Origin: Massilia forsythiae
GTDB lineage: Bacteria; Pseudomonadota; Gammaproteobacteria; Burkholderiales; Burkholderiaceae_D
Assembly (NCBI RefSeq): GCF_012849555.1
Contig: NZ_CP051685.1
Coordinates: 5,332,001 to 5,396,000, forward strand
Reading direction: 5' to 3'
DNA: 64,000 nucleotides
The number at the start of each line of letters is the position of its first letter. Positions within the stretch are counted from its first letter, which is position 1. Below, piece after piece: positions 25,301 to 33,508 of this stretch. The notes beneath the pieces were generated by a model. It was not told the DNA's origin, made no database searches, and saw only the letters and a program-made list of their open reading frames with translations. The position numbers and the translations under genes were made by a program.

Positions 25301-25768
25301 GTCCTCGATGCGGAACACGTGCATGTCGTACCAGCCGCACAACCAGGCCGACCAGCGCTCGAAGCGCGCCGGGCGCCCGCCGAGCGCGACCCGGCCGACG
25401 ACCTCGTACAGCAGCGGATCGCCGTCGCCGCTCAGTTCGCGGTAGGTCCTGCCCTGCACGCCGCGCAGACCGGTCTCGCGCTCGTAGGCCGGGTTGACTT
25501 CCAGGTGGCGGAAGTCGACGCAGCGCCCTTCGGCGTCGAACGAGAAGTCGCCCAGGATGCAGAAGGCTTCGTCGATCGAATCGAACAGGGTACGGTATTT
25601 TTCTTCCGGCGCGGCGCGGCCGGCACGCAGCAGCGCGCACTCGGCGCGCAGCGCGTCCACTTCGCCCTGCAAACGGCGCATGGCGCCCGCCTGCGCCTCG
25701 TCGGGCACACCCTGATACCCGCCCGGGCCGGAGGCGCGCTGTTCGTTGCCGTGTCGTTCGTAGTCCAC
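22343..25768 (-). CDS. Hybrid sensor histidine kinase with several PAS/GAF-type domains and a receiver
   Basis: The 1141-residue protein starts with a short coiled coil (QGEVDALRAECALLRAG). Three PAS-like modules follow, two opening EEKYR-x-LFD-x-IDE (about 55 and 345) and one opening ERRYRTFTSLVPVLLWQTD (about 645). Unlabelled GAF-like regions lie between them. Then come the HisKA box LAHELRNPLAP with His778, an HATPase domain (NLLNNAAKYTD, DSGIGIPPEKLDQVFDMF, GLGIGLAMVR) and a C-terminal receiver with Asp1073 in VVDIGMPGMDG. No membrane segment is seen, so it is probably cytoplasmic and senses small molecules or redox. I chose the GTG at 25768 (GGAG 7 nt upstream); an ATG at 25837 would add 23 residues. 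No partner response regulator lies nearby. It is divergent from the AI-2E-type transporter gene. Confidence 0.88.
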   Translation of the reverse strand: MDYERHGNEQRASGPGGYQGVPDEAQAGAMRRLQGEVDALRAECALLRAGRAAPEEKYRTLFDSIDEAFCILGDFSFDAEGRCVDFRHLEVNPAYERETGLRGVQGRTYRELSGDGDPLLYEVVGRVALGGRPARFERWSAWLCGWYDMHVFRIEDRGAPQVGVLFTNVSERRRAEQALRQSRERKMFLLRFEDEMRALGAPAAVERQAARSLRSQLGADAVVLWELTADGMLAPATVDELAAQPQPHRRRFLAASGLRLWTQFHAGRSLTSENAGADARLGAACALGLAGSAGGWAALPLAREGMLVRLLTVEYAAPHIWSQHELALLHDAAARAWSALERAHAERALQASEEKYRSLFDAIDEGFAMVEVLFDAGDGAGGLRLLEVNRAFARQTGVPLAPGKRILEMLPGFDPKLLRSHALAALGSAPVRFDCQSAALDGRWFSVHLSRVGGAGSRQLAMVLDDISVRKHAELVLRDSERRQAFLLRLSDALRVAQSPADAIAMGARLLREHLGVQRVEVGEVGAGQVILHVGHGVALAPGAAWPDVGALDEALVIRDAAIDARLAPHQRQACLAQGTGALVRVAVAAEGVPTAVFVVHGAAARDWSDAEVDLVRDTAERTWTVTERIRAQALLAASERRYRTFTSLVPVLLWQTDAGGGQVYLNARWLEYTGQDAAQTQDGGWLRAIHPDDAAATGEVFRSAMAAGAPIEIEHRVRAADGVYRWFLVRQVPVRDAAGRLENWYGVAIDIDARRQAEAALQEADRRKDEFLAVLAHELRNPLAPISNAVQMLRRAGGQRKADRLMEMAHRQVRQITRLVDDLMDVSRITRGKIELARQPVPLAEVLAAAVETSRPAIDRASHAFSLRLPPEPLLLDADKVRLTQVFANLLNNAAKYTDAHGRIELAAWPEAGSGGEGGACGQVVVAVRDSGIGIPPEKLDQVFDMFTQVEAAGSHSQGGLGIGLAMVRSLVQMHGGSVEAKSGGPGKGSEFLVRLPLPALPAAGTGAAAPARAAAAPLAGRKVLVVDDNRDAADSLCMLLGSRGAHASCAYDGARALELLAALRPHSLVVDIGMPGMDGHQVAAAVRADPRFAGLQIIALTGWGQEADRRRSREAGIDHHLTKPVDLALLERLLVEAAI

Positions 25769-26021
25769 CAGCGGTCTCCCTCGGACCGGGCTTGCCCCCA
25801 CATACCCGGCGCATGGTGTCGAGCTTAGCACTGTCATTTCCAGTATGCCAATACATTACTGTTGGTTATGTATTTACCCGTTGCCGATGGATGACGCCCG
25901 GCGCGATGCAGCCGATTCGGTCCTGGTGGCGCCATCACGAATTGATCCACGGCCATTTTTTCGTTACATTGGAGGTTTTATGTAAGCGAACGGTCTTGCC
26001 GTTCCGAACGGCTTTCCGCGA

Positions 26022-27914
26022 ATGCGCGATTCACCCTTGTTCAAGCACCTGAGCTCCGGCTCGCTCGTGACGGCTTCCTGTTTCCTCGGCTTGCTGTATT
26101 TCGGCCGCGACGTGCTTGAACCGCTGGCGCTGGCATCCATCCTCGGCCTGGTGATCGCGCCGCTGATCCGCGCCATGCGCCGCGTCGGCCTCGGCCAGCT
26201 GCCGGCCACGCTGCTGGCGGTGGTGCTGGTCACCACCGCCGTGATCGGCGTGGGCACGGTGCTGGCCTTCCAGCTGGTGGCGGTCACCGGCGACCTGCCC
26301 CGGTACCGCGCCGCGATCCGCACCAAGGTGGCCACCGTGCGCGAACTGACCGAGCGCCCGTTCGCGCGCCTGGAAGCCGAACTGAGCGCGGTGGCGCCGC
26401 AGGCGTCCTCCGCATCTTCCACTGCGGTGGGGCGGCGCGGCATCAATACCGTCACCGTCAGCCCGACCCAGCCGCTGCCGGTCGAGATCCGCACCCCGCG
26501 CCTGACCACGCGCGACCAGCTGGCGCGCCTGTTCTCGATGGCCTGGGGACCGATCGGCGAGGCCGGCCTGGTGCTGGTGCTGTTGATCTTCATCTCGCTG
26601 GAACACGAATCGCTGCGCGACCGCGTGATCCGGCTGGCCGGCCAGTCCGAGGTCAGCCGCACCATGCGCACGCTGGGCGACGCCGCCCAGGGCGTGTCGC
26701 GCTTCTTCTTTTCGCAGTTCGCCGTGAATTTCACCTTCGGCACGCTGATCGGCGTGCTGCTGGGCGTGGCCGGGGTGCCGCACGCGGCGCTGTGGGGCGC
26801 CCTGGCCGGCCTGATGCGCTTCGTGCCCTATCTCGGCGTGATGGCGGCCGGCATCATCATCGCCCTGTTCGTGGCCGCCATCGATCCCGGCTGGCGCATG
26901 GCGATTTCCTGCATCGTGCTGTTCGTGGCGCTGGAAGTGGTCGTCGCCAACGTGGTCGAGCCCAAGGTGTACGGCCACAGTTCCGGGCTGTCGCCGCTGG
27001 CGGTGATCCTGTCGGCGGTGTTCTGGGGCGCCATGTGGGGGCCGGTCGGGTTGCTGCTCTCCACCCCGCTGACGCTGTGCCTGGTGGTGGCCGGGCGCCA
27101 CGTGCGCAGCCTGGAGCCGGTCACCATCCTGCTGGGCGACGCGCCCAGCATCAGCGGCGGCCAGCGCTTCTACCACCGGGCGCTGAGCGGCGACACCTAC
27201 ACCATCCTGCGCGACGCCCACGCCTACCTGCGCCGCGCCAGCTTCGCGCGCTACTGCGACCAGGTGCTGCTGCCGGGCCTGGCGCTGGCCGGGGCCGACA
27301 TCCGCAGCGGCCAGATCGTCGGCGTGCAGATGACCACGATCCGCTCGACCATCGCCGTGGTCGCCTCGGCGCTGACGCCGGAATCCGGCCCGCAGCCGCG
27401 CCGCCCGTTCATGCGCCGCCGGCGCCGCAACGTCTCGCTGCTGGACGCCAACCTGGGCGCCCACCTGCGCGAGATGCGCGAGACGCGCCAGGGCCGCTGG
27501 CAGGGCTCGCTCGACGTGCCGCTGCACTCGGTGGTGCTGTGCGCCGGCCTGCCGAGCGAACGCGACGCCATCCTGAGCGAACTGCTGGTGCGCGCGCTGC
27601 GCGAGGCCGAGGTCGACGCGCGCAGCACCACGCTGGGCGACGCCGGCGACCGTCCGGGGCCGGAAAAGGCCGAGCTGGTGTCGACCGTGTTCCTGCCCTA
27701 TCCGCAGGAAGACGTGCTGGAACAATGGCTGGCCGCGGCCGACATCCTGCGCGTGCATCTGCCGCAGGCGCTGCTGGCCACGATCCGCCTGCCGATCGAC
27801 ACCTCGACGGTGAGCCAGCCCACCATCGAGCGGCACGTGGACATGGTGCTGCGTTCGTTCGAGGAGGCGCTGGCGTTCGTGATGCCGGAAAAGACGGGGA
27901 AGAACCTGGCATAG
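26022..27914 (+). CDS. AI-2E family transporter with a long C-terminal extension
   Basis: The 630-residue protein begins with about 350 residues typical of the AI-2E/PerM family: paired N-terminal helices (LGLLYFGRDVLEPLALASILGLV), a soluble loop (about 85-170), and helices containing FTFGTLIGVLLGVAGVPHAALWG, GLMRFVPYLG and PKVYGHSSGLSPLAVILSAVFWG. The remaining 260 or so residues are soluble and not part of the core; they include an Arg-rich segment (RRPFMRRRRRNVS) and a Rossmann-like end. The family exports AI-2 in E. coli (TqsA), but other members have other roles such as sodium/proton exchange, so AI-2 is not assured. The start at 26022 lacks a strong ribosome site. Confidence 0.85.
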   Translation: MRDSPLFKHLSSGSLVTASCFLGLLYFGRDVLEPLALASILGLVIAPLIRAMRRVGLGQLPATLLAVVLVTTAVIGVGTVLAFQLVAVTGDLPRYRAAIRTKVATVRELTERPFARLEAELSAVAPQASSASSTAVGRRGINTVTVSPTQPLPVEIRTPRLTTRDQLARLFSMAWGPIGEAGLVLVLLIFISLEHESLRDRVIRLAGQSEVSRTMRTLGDAAQGVSRFFFSQFAVNFTFGTLIGVLLGVAGVPHAALWGALAGLMRFVPYLGVMAAGIIIALFVAAIDPGWRMAISCIVLFVALEVVVANVVEPKVYGHSSGLSPLAVILSAVFWGAMWGPVGLLLSTPLTLCLVVAGRHVRSLEPVTILLGDAPSISGGQRFYHRALSGDTYTILRDAHAYLRRASFARYCDQVLLPGLALAGADIRSGQIVGVQMTTIRSTIAVVASALTPESGPQPRRPFMRRRRRNVSLLDANLGAHLREMRETRQGRWQGSLDVPLHSVVLCAGLPSERDAILSELLVRALREAEVDARSTTLGDAGDRPGPEKAELVSTVFLPYPQEDVLEQWLAAADILRVHLPQALLATIRLPIDTSTVSQPTIERHVDMVLRSFEEALAFVMPEKTGKNLA

Positions 27915-27978
27915 AAAGCGTTGTAATGATCCCGCGAGTGCTCATCGGCAGCACCCCTTCTGGCCAAAAACCTTGAAA

Positions 27979-28118
27979 CCGTCGTCCCCGCGAAGGCGGG
28001 GACCCATGCAGAGCATCAGAATTCGTCACCTTGAAACGACGGCAGCTTTTTTGAGAGTACGACTTTGGTTGTTCGGCATGGGTCCCCGCCAAGGGGGCCG
28101 CCAAGGCCGGGGACGACG
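27979..28118. repeat. REP-like palindrome pair in a convergent junction
   Basis: The left unit CCGTCGTCCCCGCGAAGGCGGG and an inverted right unit ending CCGGGGACGACG bracket about 80 bp between the AI-2E transporter gene and the M28 peptidase gene, which converge. The right unit contains an extra inner duplication-like stretch (CCAAGGGGGCCGCCAAGGCC), the same variant as in the pair at 49802-49954. Confidence 0.78.
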
Positions 28119-28172
28119 AGCTGCTGGCATTAACGATATGAACGGTATGTTTCAACCGTCAAATGGAACTGC

Positions 28173-29600
28173 TTACCGCGCCGGCATCGGATACGTCGCC
28201 GGGCTCACGTTGCCATCCTTGTCCACCGCCTGCACCCCGAAGAACACGTTGTCCTTGGACAGGTCGCTGGTATAGGTCGTGACCTTGCCCACCGAGACGG
28301 CGCCCTGCCAGTCGGCCGCGGTGGTGTCGCGCCACACCACGCGGTAGCCGGCCACGTCCGGTTCGGCGTTGGGCGCCCAGGCCAGCTCGGTCTTGTTGGT
28401 CAGGTTCTTGGTGATCACCTTGACCTCCTTCGGCGCGCTTGGCGCCAGCGCCAGCGAGGCCAGCGAGGCGGCGTTCACGCGCGCCACGTTGGCGGCATAG
28501 TTGAAATCCATGTACTCGATCAGGTCGCCGTACTTTTTGCCGGACTCCGTGCGCAAGTCCTGGTGCTGGTGGCTGAAGTCCTCGGCCGGCTCGGTGAAGC
28601 GCACCGCCGCGAAGCCGCGCTCCAGGAACGGGATGTGGTCGCCGCCGCGCAGGTAGCGGTCGCGCCGGTTGACGATCGTGACCTTGAAGCCGGGCACGTA
28701 GCGCTCGCCGGTTTCCTTGACGTGGCGCGCCAGCTGGCGCGTGATGCTGTCGTTCTCGCCGCCGGTGGCGACCAGCGCGCGCGCGGCGTCCGACATCTCC
28801 TTCACCGGCTGCACGCCTTCGGCGAACAGGCGCACCTGCTTGTCGTCGACCTTGCCCTCGTCGCTGTGCGAGTTGCCGATGATGTCATTGTCGAACATGC
28901 CGGCCACGTTCCAGTTCTTCTCTTTCGCCAGCTTGGCCCAGTTCTCGGCGCCCAGCAAGCCCTGCTCCTCGGCCGCCACGGTCATGAACACCAGCGTGGC
29001 GTCGAACTTGTGCTTGGCCATCACGCAGGCCATCTCCATCACGGCGGCGGTGCCGGAGCCGTCGTCGTTGGCGCCGGGGGCGTCGTCCCTGGCGTTCATG
29101 ACGTCGGTGACGCGGCTGTCGTAGTGGCCGCTGACCACGTAGATGCGGTCCTTCGACTCGGCCTGGGTGCCGGGCAGCGTGGCGACCACGTTGACGATCT
29201 CGGTCGGGCTCGACAGGCGCGCCATCACCGGGTGCACGTGGCTGTCGTAGGCGACCTGCAGGCGGCCGCCGGACGCCGCGCCGCAACGTTCCAGCTCGCT
29301 CTTGATCCAGCGCCGCGCGGCGCCGATGCCGCGCGTGTCGGACTTGGTGTCGGACATCGTGTGGCGGGTGCCGAAGCTGACCAGCTTTTCCACGTAGGCG
29401 CGCATGCGCTGCGGCGAGATCTCGCGCACGATGGCGTCGATCTCGGCCTGGCGCCTGGCGCCGTCGGCGGTAGCGTTGGCGGCGGCAGCGTTGGTGGCGG
29501 CGGCGGGCGCGGCGTGGGCGGTGGTACCGGCCACGGAAGCGGCCAGCAGCATGGCGGCAGCGGCAGCCTGTTTCAGGTTCGGTTTCAGGTTCTGGTGCAT
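28173..29600 (-). CDS. Secreted M28-family zinc aminopeptidase with a C-terminal fibronectin-III-like domain
   Basis: The 475-residue protein has a signal peptide (MHQNLKPNLKQ, then an Ala-rich core ending TTAHA). The metallopeptidase domain shows the M28 ligands in order: VVSGHYDSR (His, Asp), GANDDGSGTAAVMEMA (bridging Asp), VAAEEQGLLG (catalytic Glu and Glu ligand) and MFDNDIIGN (Asp). HIPFLERGFAAVRFTEPAEDFSHQHQD supplies the last His region. Residues after about 385 resemble a fibronectin type III module. It should release N-terminal residues from peptides outside the cytoplasm. The start at 29600 has GAGGAAA upstream. It lies 89 bp downstream of the TonB-dependent receptor gene on the same strand, suggesting a peptide-use pair. 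Confidence 0.88.
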   Translation of the reverse strand: MHQNLKPNLKQAAAAAMLLAASVAGTTAHAAPAAATNAAAANATADGARRQAEIDAIVREISPQRMRAYVEKLVSFGTRHTMSDTKSDTRGIGAARRWIKSELERCGAASGGRLQVAYDSHVHPVMARLSSPTEIVNVVATLPGTQAESKDRIYVVSGHYDSRVTDVMNARDDAPGANDDGSGTAAVMEMACVMAKHKFDATLVFMTVAAEEQGLLGAENWAKLAKEKNWNVAGMFDNDIIGNSHSDEGKVDDKQVRLFAEGVQPVKEMSDAARALVATGGENDSITRQLARHVKETGERYVPGFKVTIVNRRDRYLRGGDHIPFLERGFAAVRFTEPAEDFSHQHQDLRTESGKKYGDLIEYMDFNYAANVARVNAASLASLALAPSAPKEVKVITKNLTNKTELAWAPNAEPDVAGYRVVWRDTTAADWQGAVSVGKVTTYTSDLSKDNVFFGVQAVDKDGNVSPATYPMPAR

Positions 29601-29689
29601 CGATGTTTCCTCATTCGGCAAAACGGTGGTTCTCGGGCTGGCGCGCACGCTCGCGCAGGCGCGCCGCAGGCGGTCAATGGATGACGGCG

Positions 29690-32548
29690 TCATTTATAAC
29701 TGTATGTGGCCGTCAAGTAAATGTAGCGGCCGCGCGGATCGGCGTAGCTGACGTCGTAACCGCCCAGGAAGTTCGAGGTCAGGTTGGTGTACGGCGGGTC
29801 GCGGTCGAACATGTTCTTCACGCCCAGCGCCAGCTTGGTGTTCTTCAGGCCGGCGTACACCAGCTGCAGGTCGAAGGTCTGGTAGGCGTCCACCTTGCGC
29901 GGCTGCGAACCGGCCGGGGCCAGGTTGGCCAGTGCGTCGGTGTAGGCCTTCTGGTAGTTCTGCATCAGGGTCGCCGCGTACGGGCCGTTTTCCCAGGTCA
30001 CGCTGGCATTGTGCTTCCAGCGCAGCACCACGCCGCCGGACGCGTTCAGCGCCTGGTCGAGCGAGGTGGTGTAGGTGCCGTCGGCGCCCTGCACGTCGTA
30101 CTTGTCCATGTAGGTGCCGGACAGGCGCAGGTTGACGCGGTTGGCCTCGCCCAGGCGCAGGCGGTACATGGCGTCGACGTCGACGCCGGCCACCTGGGTC
30201 TTGAACAGGTTCGAGTTGGTCTGCACGATCGACAGGATCGGCCCGACGCCGGCTGCATTGCCGTCGGCCGGTCCGCGGTTGACGAACTGGGCGTAGCGCG
30301 TGGTGCGCTCAGCGTTGGCCAGGATGTAGGTCGAACTCAGGCCGCCGACCACGATCGCATCCTTCAGGTTGATGCGGAAGGCGTCCAGGCTGATCGAGGC
30401 GTTGCGGATCGGCTCCCACAACACACCGGCGGTGAGCGACAGCGATTTCTCCGGTTTCAGGTCCGGGTTGCCGCCGGTGACGGTGGTGAACTGGAAGTTG
30501 CAGTCGCGCGGCGCGCCGGTGGCCAGGTTCGGGCAGCGCACATAGTCGCGCGCGCCGTTGCCGGTGATGCTGGTGGCCTGCGGCGTGTACATGTCGGTCA
30601 GCGAGGGCGCGCGGAAGCCCTTGCCCACGGCCGAGCGCAGCAGCAGCGACTCGGCCGGCTGCCAGCGGATCGAGGCCTTCGGATTGACGGTGTGGCCGAC
30701 GCCCTGGTAATTGTCGTAGCGGACCGCGACGTCGGCATCGAGCTTCCTGGCGATCGGGATGCTCATCTCGGCGTACACCGAACCGACGTTGCGCGCGCCC
30801 GTCACCGGGAACGAGTTGCCGCCCAGGCCGGCGATGTCGCCGGTCTGGATCGCCACCGACGGGTCGTATTCGAACTCTTCGCGCCGCAATTCGGCGCCCA
30901 GCGCCATGCCGACCGCGCCCGCCGGCAGCGTCCACACCTCGCGCGAACCCTTGAGGTCGACCGAGGTGGTCGAGGTCGTGGTGGCGTAGCTGGTGCCGCG
31001 GAACTCGGCGGCGCGCACCGCCGCCAGCGCCGACTGGTCGGCGGTGTCGCCGAACGGGTTGATCACGCCGCTGTTAAAGATCGGCAGCACCTTCGAGTAC
31101 TGGGCATAGCCGGACAGCAGTTCCGAGTGCACCCGGCTCTGGCTGTACAGCAGCGCCGAATCCATGTCCCAGCCGGCCAGCGTGCCGCGCACGCCGCCCA
31201 CCAGGCGCAGGTTTTCCGAGACGTCGAGCGTGCTGCGCGAACCGTTGGCGACGTCGCGGTAGTTCAGCAGCAGCGGCAGGCCGGCCAGGCCGTTGGCGGC
31301 GGCGAACGCGGTCGGGTAATACGGGCTGCTGGGGATCAGGATGGCGCCGCCGCGGCCGATGCTGCCGTACTTCGCGGCCACGCCCGGGTATTGCGCGATC
31401 AAGGCCGCGAACGCCGGCACGTACGGGTTGCTGGCGGTGGTGATGGCGTTGTAGGCCAGCGGCACCGCCTGCGTGGTCGAGGTGATCTTGTTCTTGGTGT
31501 AGCCGGATTCGAAGTAACCCTCGGCGCCGCCGGACAGGCGCATGCGGCCGTTGGCCATGAAGCTGGCCTTGTCGAAATCCGGCTGCAGCGACACGAACGG
31601 GCTGTTGTCGTAGCTGCAGCGGGTCGGCGAGTACGGCGACACCAGCGAGTACGGGCCGCAGTTGGGCAGCGCCGGGTTGCCCAGCGTGCCGCGGCTGTTC
31701 AAGACCACGTTGGCCGGGAACGCGATCGACGAGGTGTAGTCGTTCTGCGCCGCCGTGTTCAGGCGGCTGGCGAAGGCGCGGTCGGCACCGAAGATCGGGT
31801 CGGTCTTTTGCACGGTGGCGCTGGCGGTCAGGTTCCAGCCATCCTCGTCCATGCGGCCCCAGCCGGCGAACACCGAGGCCTTGCGGTCGCGCCCGAGGCG
31901 GTCGCTGGTCTGCCCGTAGTTGGCGCTGGCTTCGACGCCCGTAAAATCCTTGCGCAAAATAAAATTGACCACGCCGGCGATGGCGTCCGAGCCGTACACG
32001 GCCGAGGCGCCGTCCTTGAGCACTTCGACCCGCTCGATCGCCGCCAGCGGGATGCTGTTGACGTCGACCGAGGAGCCGGCGGCGCCGGCCGAGCCGCCGC
32101 CGTACACCGCGGTGCGGCGGCCGTTGACCAGCACCAGCGTGCGCGCGCTGCCCAGGCCGCGCAGCGAGACGGTGGCGATGCTGCCGCCGCCGTAGCCGGT
32201 GGCGTTGGCCACCGTGGTCGAACTGCCGGCGCTGGAGAGCGAACTCAGTTGCTTGACCAGTTCCTCGGTCGAGGTAGCGCCGACGCGCTCGATGTCCTCG
32301 CGTTTCAGGATCTGCACCGGCAGCGCGGTCTCGCCGTCGATGCGCTTGATCGACGAGCCGGTGACGACGACGCGCTGCACGTTCTGGCCGGCGTCGGCGT
32401 TCTGCGCCAGCGCGGTCGGCGCCAGGGCGAGCGTGCCGAAGGCGGCGCCCAGCAGGACGAGCGATGGCTTCAGATGCGTCGAAGGCTTCGGACGCGGCGA
32501 CGGTGTCAGGCGCGCGGTAGATTGTGGACGGATGGATGGCACGGACAT
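29690..32548 (-). CDS. TonB-dependent outer-membrane receptor
   Basis: The 952-residue receptor has a signal peptide (SLVLLGAAFGTLALAPTALA), a TonB-box region near NVQRVVVTGSSIKR, a plug domain (LPVQILKREDIERVG, TVSLRGLGSARTLVLVNGRR, IERVEVLKDGASAVYGSDAIAG) and a C-terminal 22-strand barrel ending in the aromatic YIYLTATYSYK. Such receptors import large or scarce substrates (peptides, carbohydrates, siderophores) using TonB energy. The neighbouring secreted M28 peptidase suggests peptides; this is inference. The ATG at 32548 has AGGGAG upstream; the open frame extends 220 codons further but has no signal peptide there. Confidence 0.92.
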   Translation of the reverse strand: MSVPSIRPQSTARLTPSPRPKPSTHLKPSLVLLGAAFGTLALAPTALAQNADAGQNVQRVVVTGSSIKRIDGETALPVQILKREDIERVGATSTEELVKQLSSLSSAGSSTTVANATGYGGGSIATVSLRGLGSARTLVLVNGRRTAVYGGGSAGAAGSSVDVNSIPLAAIERVEVLKDGASAVYGSDAIAGVVNFILRKDFTGVEASANYGQTSDRLGRDRKASVFAGWGRMDEDGWNLTASATVQKTDPIFGADRAFASRLNTAAQNDYTSSIAFPANVVLNSRGTLGNPALPNCGPYSLVSPYSPTRCSYDNSPFVSLQPDFDKASFMANGRMRLSGGAEGYFESGYTKNKITSTTQAVPLAYNAITTASNPYVPAFAALIAQYPGVAAKYGSIGRGGAILIPSSPYYPTAFAAANGLAGLPLLLNYRDVANGSRSTLDVSENLRLVGGVRGTLAGWDMDSALLYSQSRVHSELLSGYAQYSKVLPIFNSGVINPFGDTADQSALAAVRAAEFRGTSYATTTSTTSVDLKGSREVWTLPAGAVGMALGAELRREEFEYDPSVAIQTGDIAGLGGNSFPVTGARNVGSVYAEMSIPIARKLDADVAVRYDNYQGVGHTVNPKASIRWQPAESLLLRSAVGKGFRAPSLTDMYTPQATSITGNGARDYVRCPNLATGAPRDCNFQFTTVTGGNPDLKPEKSLSLTAGVLWEPIRNASISLDAFRINLKDAIVVGGLSSTYILANAERTTRYAQFVNRGPADGNAAGVGPILSIVQTNSNLFKTQVAGVDVDAMYRLRLGEANRVNLRLSGTYMDKYDVQGADGTYTTSLDQALNASGGVVLRWKHNASVTWENGPYAATLMQNYQKAYTDALANLAPAGSQPRKVDAYQTFDLQLVYAGLKNTKLALGVKNMFDRDPPYTNLTSNFLGGYDVSYADPRGRYIYLTATYSYK

Positions 32549-32988
32549 GCGGAACGACTCCCTGGATACGTTAAATGGCGGCGATGCAGATGACGCGGAA
32601 GGTTTGCGGGCAGCAGCCGTGAACCGGTCCCGGTGACGGGCAGGTTCGGACACGCCGGTGGGCATGTTCTGGTGTCGTCTCCAAGAGGGGGCTGCTGTCC
32701 TGGTCCGTGGTGACGTGCCAAGCACCCGGCCGGCTGGTGGCCGGCGCGGTGGTTCCCTCGATGCGGCAAGCCGCTGTTCTTGCTTTTTTGATTTCTTGAA
32801 AAAATTATAGTCTTGATCGAATGCAAAGTTATCCAAAAGGGATAAGTTTTTTGCACGAGATTGGAATGGTTGTGTCGTTACAACGCAAGACCTTGGAATG
32901 GATAAGTGAAACGGCACGGCGCGGTGCAAAAAACCGGGCCGTGCCGCTGGAAGCCGGGTCGGCGCCCGGCAACGCCGGACGCCACGGT
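32549..32988. promoter_or_regulatory. Leader and promoter region of the TonB receptor gene
   Basis: No gene is seen in these 440 bp. On the minus strand a TATAAT hexamer lies at 32809-32804 within AT-rich DNA, with no clear -35 at normal spacing. If used, it would give a leader of about 250 nt before the receptor start. The leader has several GC-rich stems near 32690-32760 but no riboswitch class was recognised. The part from 32810 to 32988 separates this promoter from the SDR remnant. Confidence 0.4.
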
Positions 32989-33399
32989 TCACGCCCTCAC
33001 GCCGTCTGCCCGCCGTCCGCCGTCCGCCACGATCGCGGCGCCGGTGACGAAGGAGGCGGCATCGGAACACAGCCACAACACGGTTTCGGCGATCTCCCCG
33101 GGCGTGCCGAAGCGGCCGATCGGTTCCTGGGCGATCGCCTCGCGGCGGCCCTCGGGCGTGGCGCCGGTGAAGCGGTCCATCATCGGCGTGTCGATCATGC
33201 CCGGGCACACGGCGTTGATGCGGATGCCGGACGCCGCATAGTCGAGCGCGGCCGACTTGCTCAGGCCGACCACGCCGTGCTTGGCGGCGGCATAGGCGCC
33301 CTGCCCCTTGAATCCCTTGACGCCGGCATGGTCGAAGGCGGATGTGATGGGTAAGAACGCCATGCTAGACCCGCGACGCGGCGCGGCCGTATCGTGCAT
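32989..33399 (-). pseudogene. C-terminal remnant of a short-chain dehydrogenase (SDR) gene
   Basis: The frame encodes the second half of an SDR: the catalytic YAAAKHGVVGLSKSAALDYA (Tyr-x3-Lys), RINAVCPGMIDTPMM, EPIGRFGTPGEIAETVLWLCSDAASFVTGA and VADGG near the end. The N-terminal Rossmann fold (TGxxxGIG, NNAG) is absent. Homology seems to begin around 33330, and the upstream 70 bp are unrelated. The fold cannot bind its cofactor without the missing half, so it is a remnant. It lies between the TonB receptor and a divergent LysR gene, which may once have regulated it. Confidence 0.8.
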
Positions 33400-33508
33400 T
33401 GCCTGGGCTTATGAAGAACCGTCATGAATCCGGCGCACCATTAGGATATTCCACGCAGGAATAGCAAACTGTGTATGATGCCGGCATTCCGATTCGACTG
33501 GACGCGGC

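Noticed and set aside
32549..32800. Possible riboswitch in the TonB receptor leader
   Set aside because: The leader is GC-rich with several stems, but none of the conserved boxes of cobalamin, TPP or other known classes could be found.
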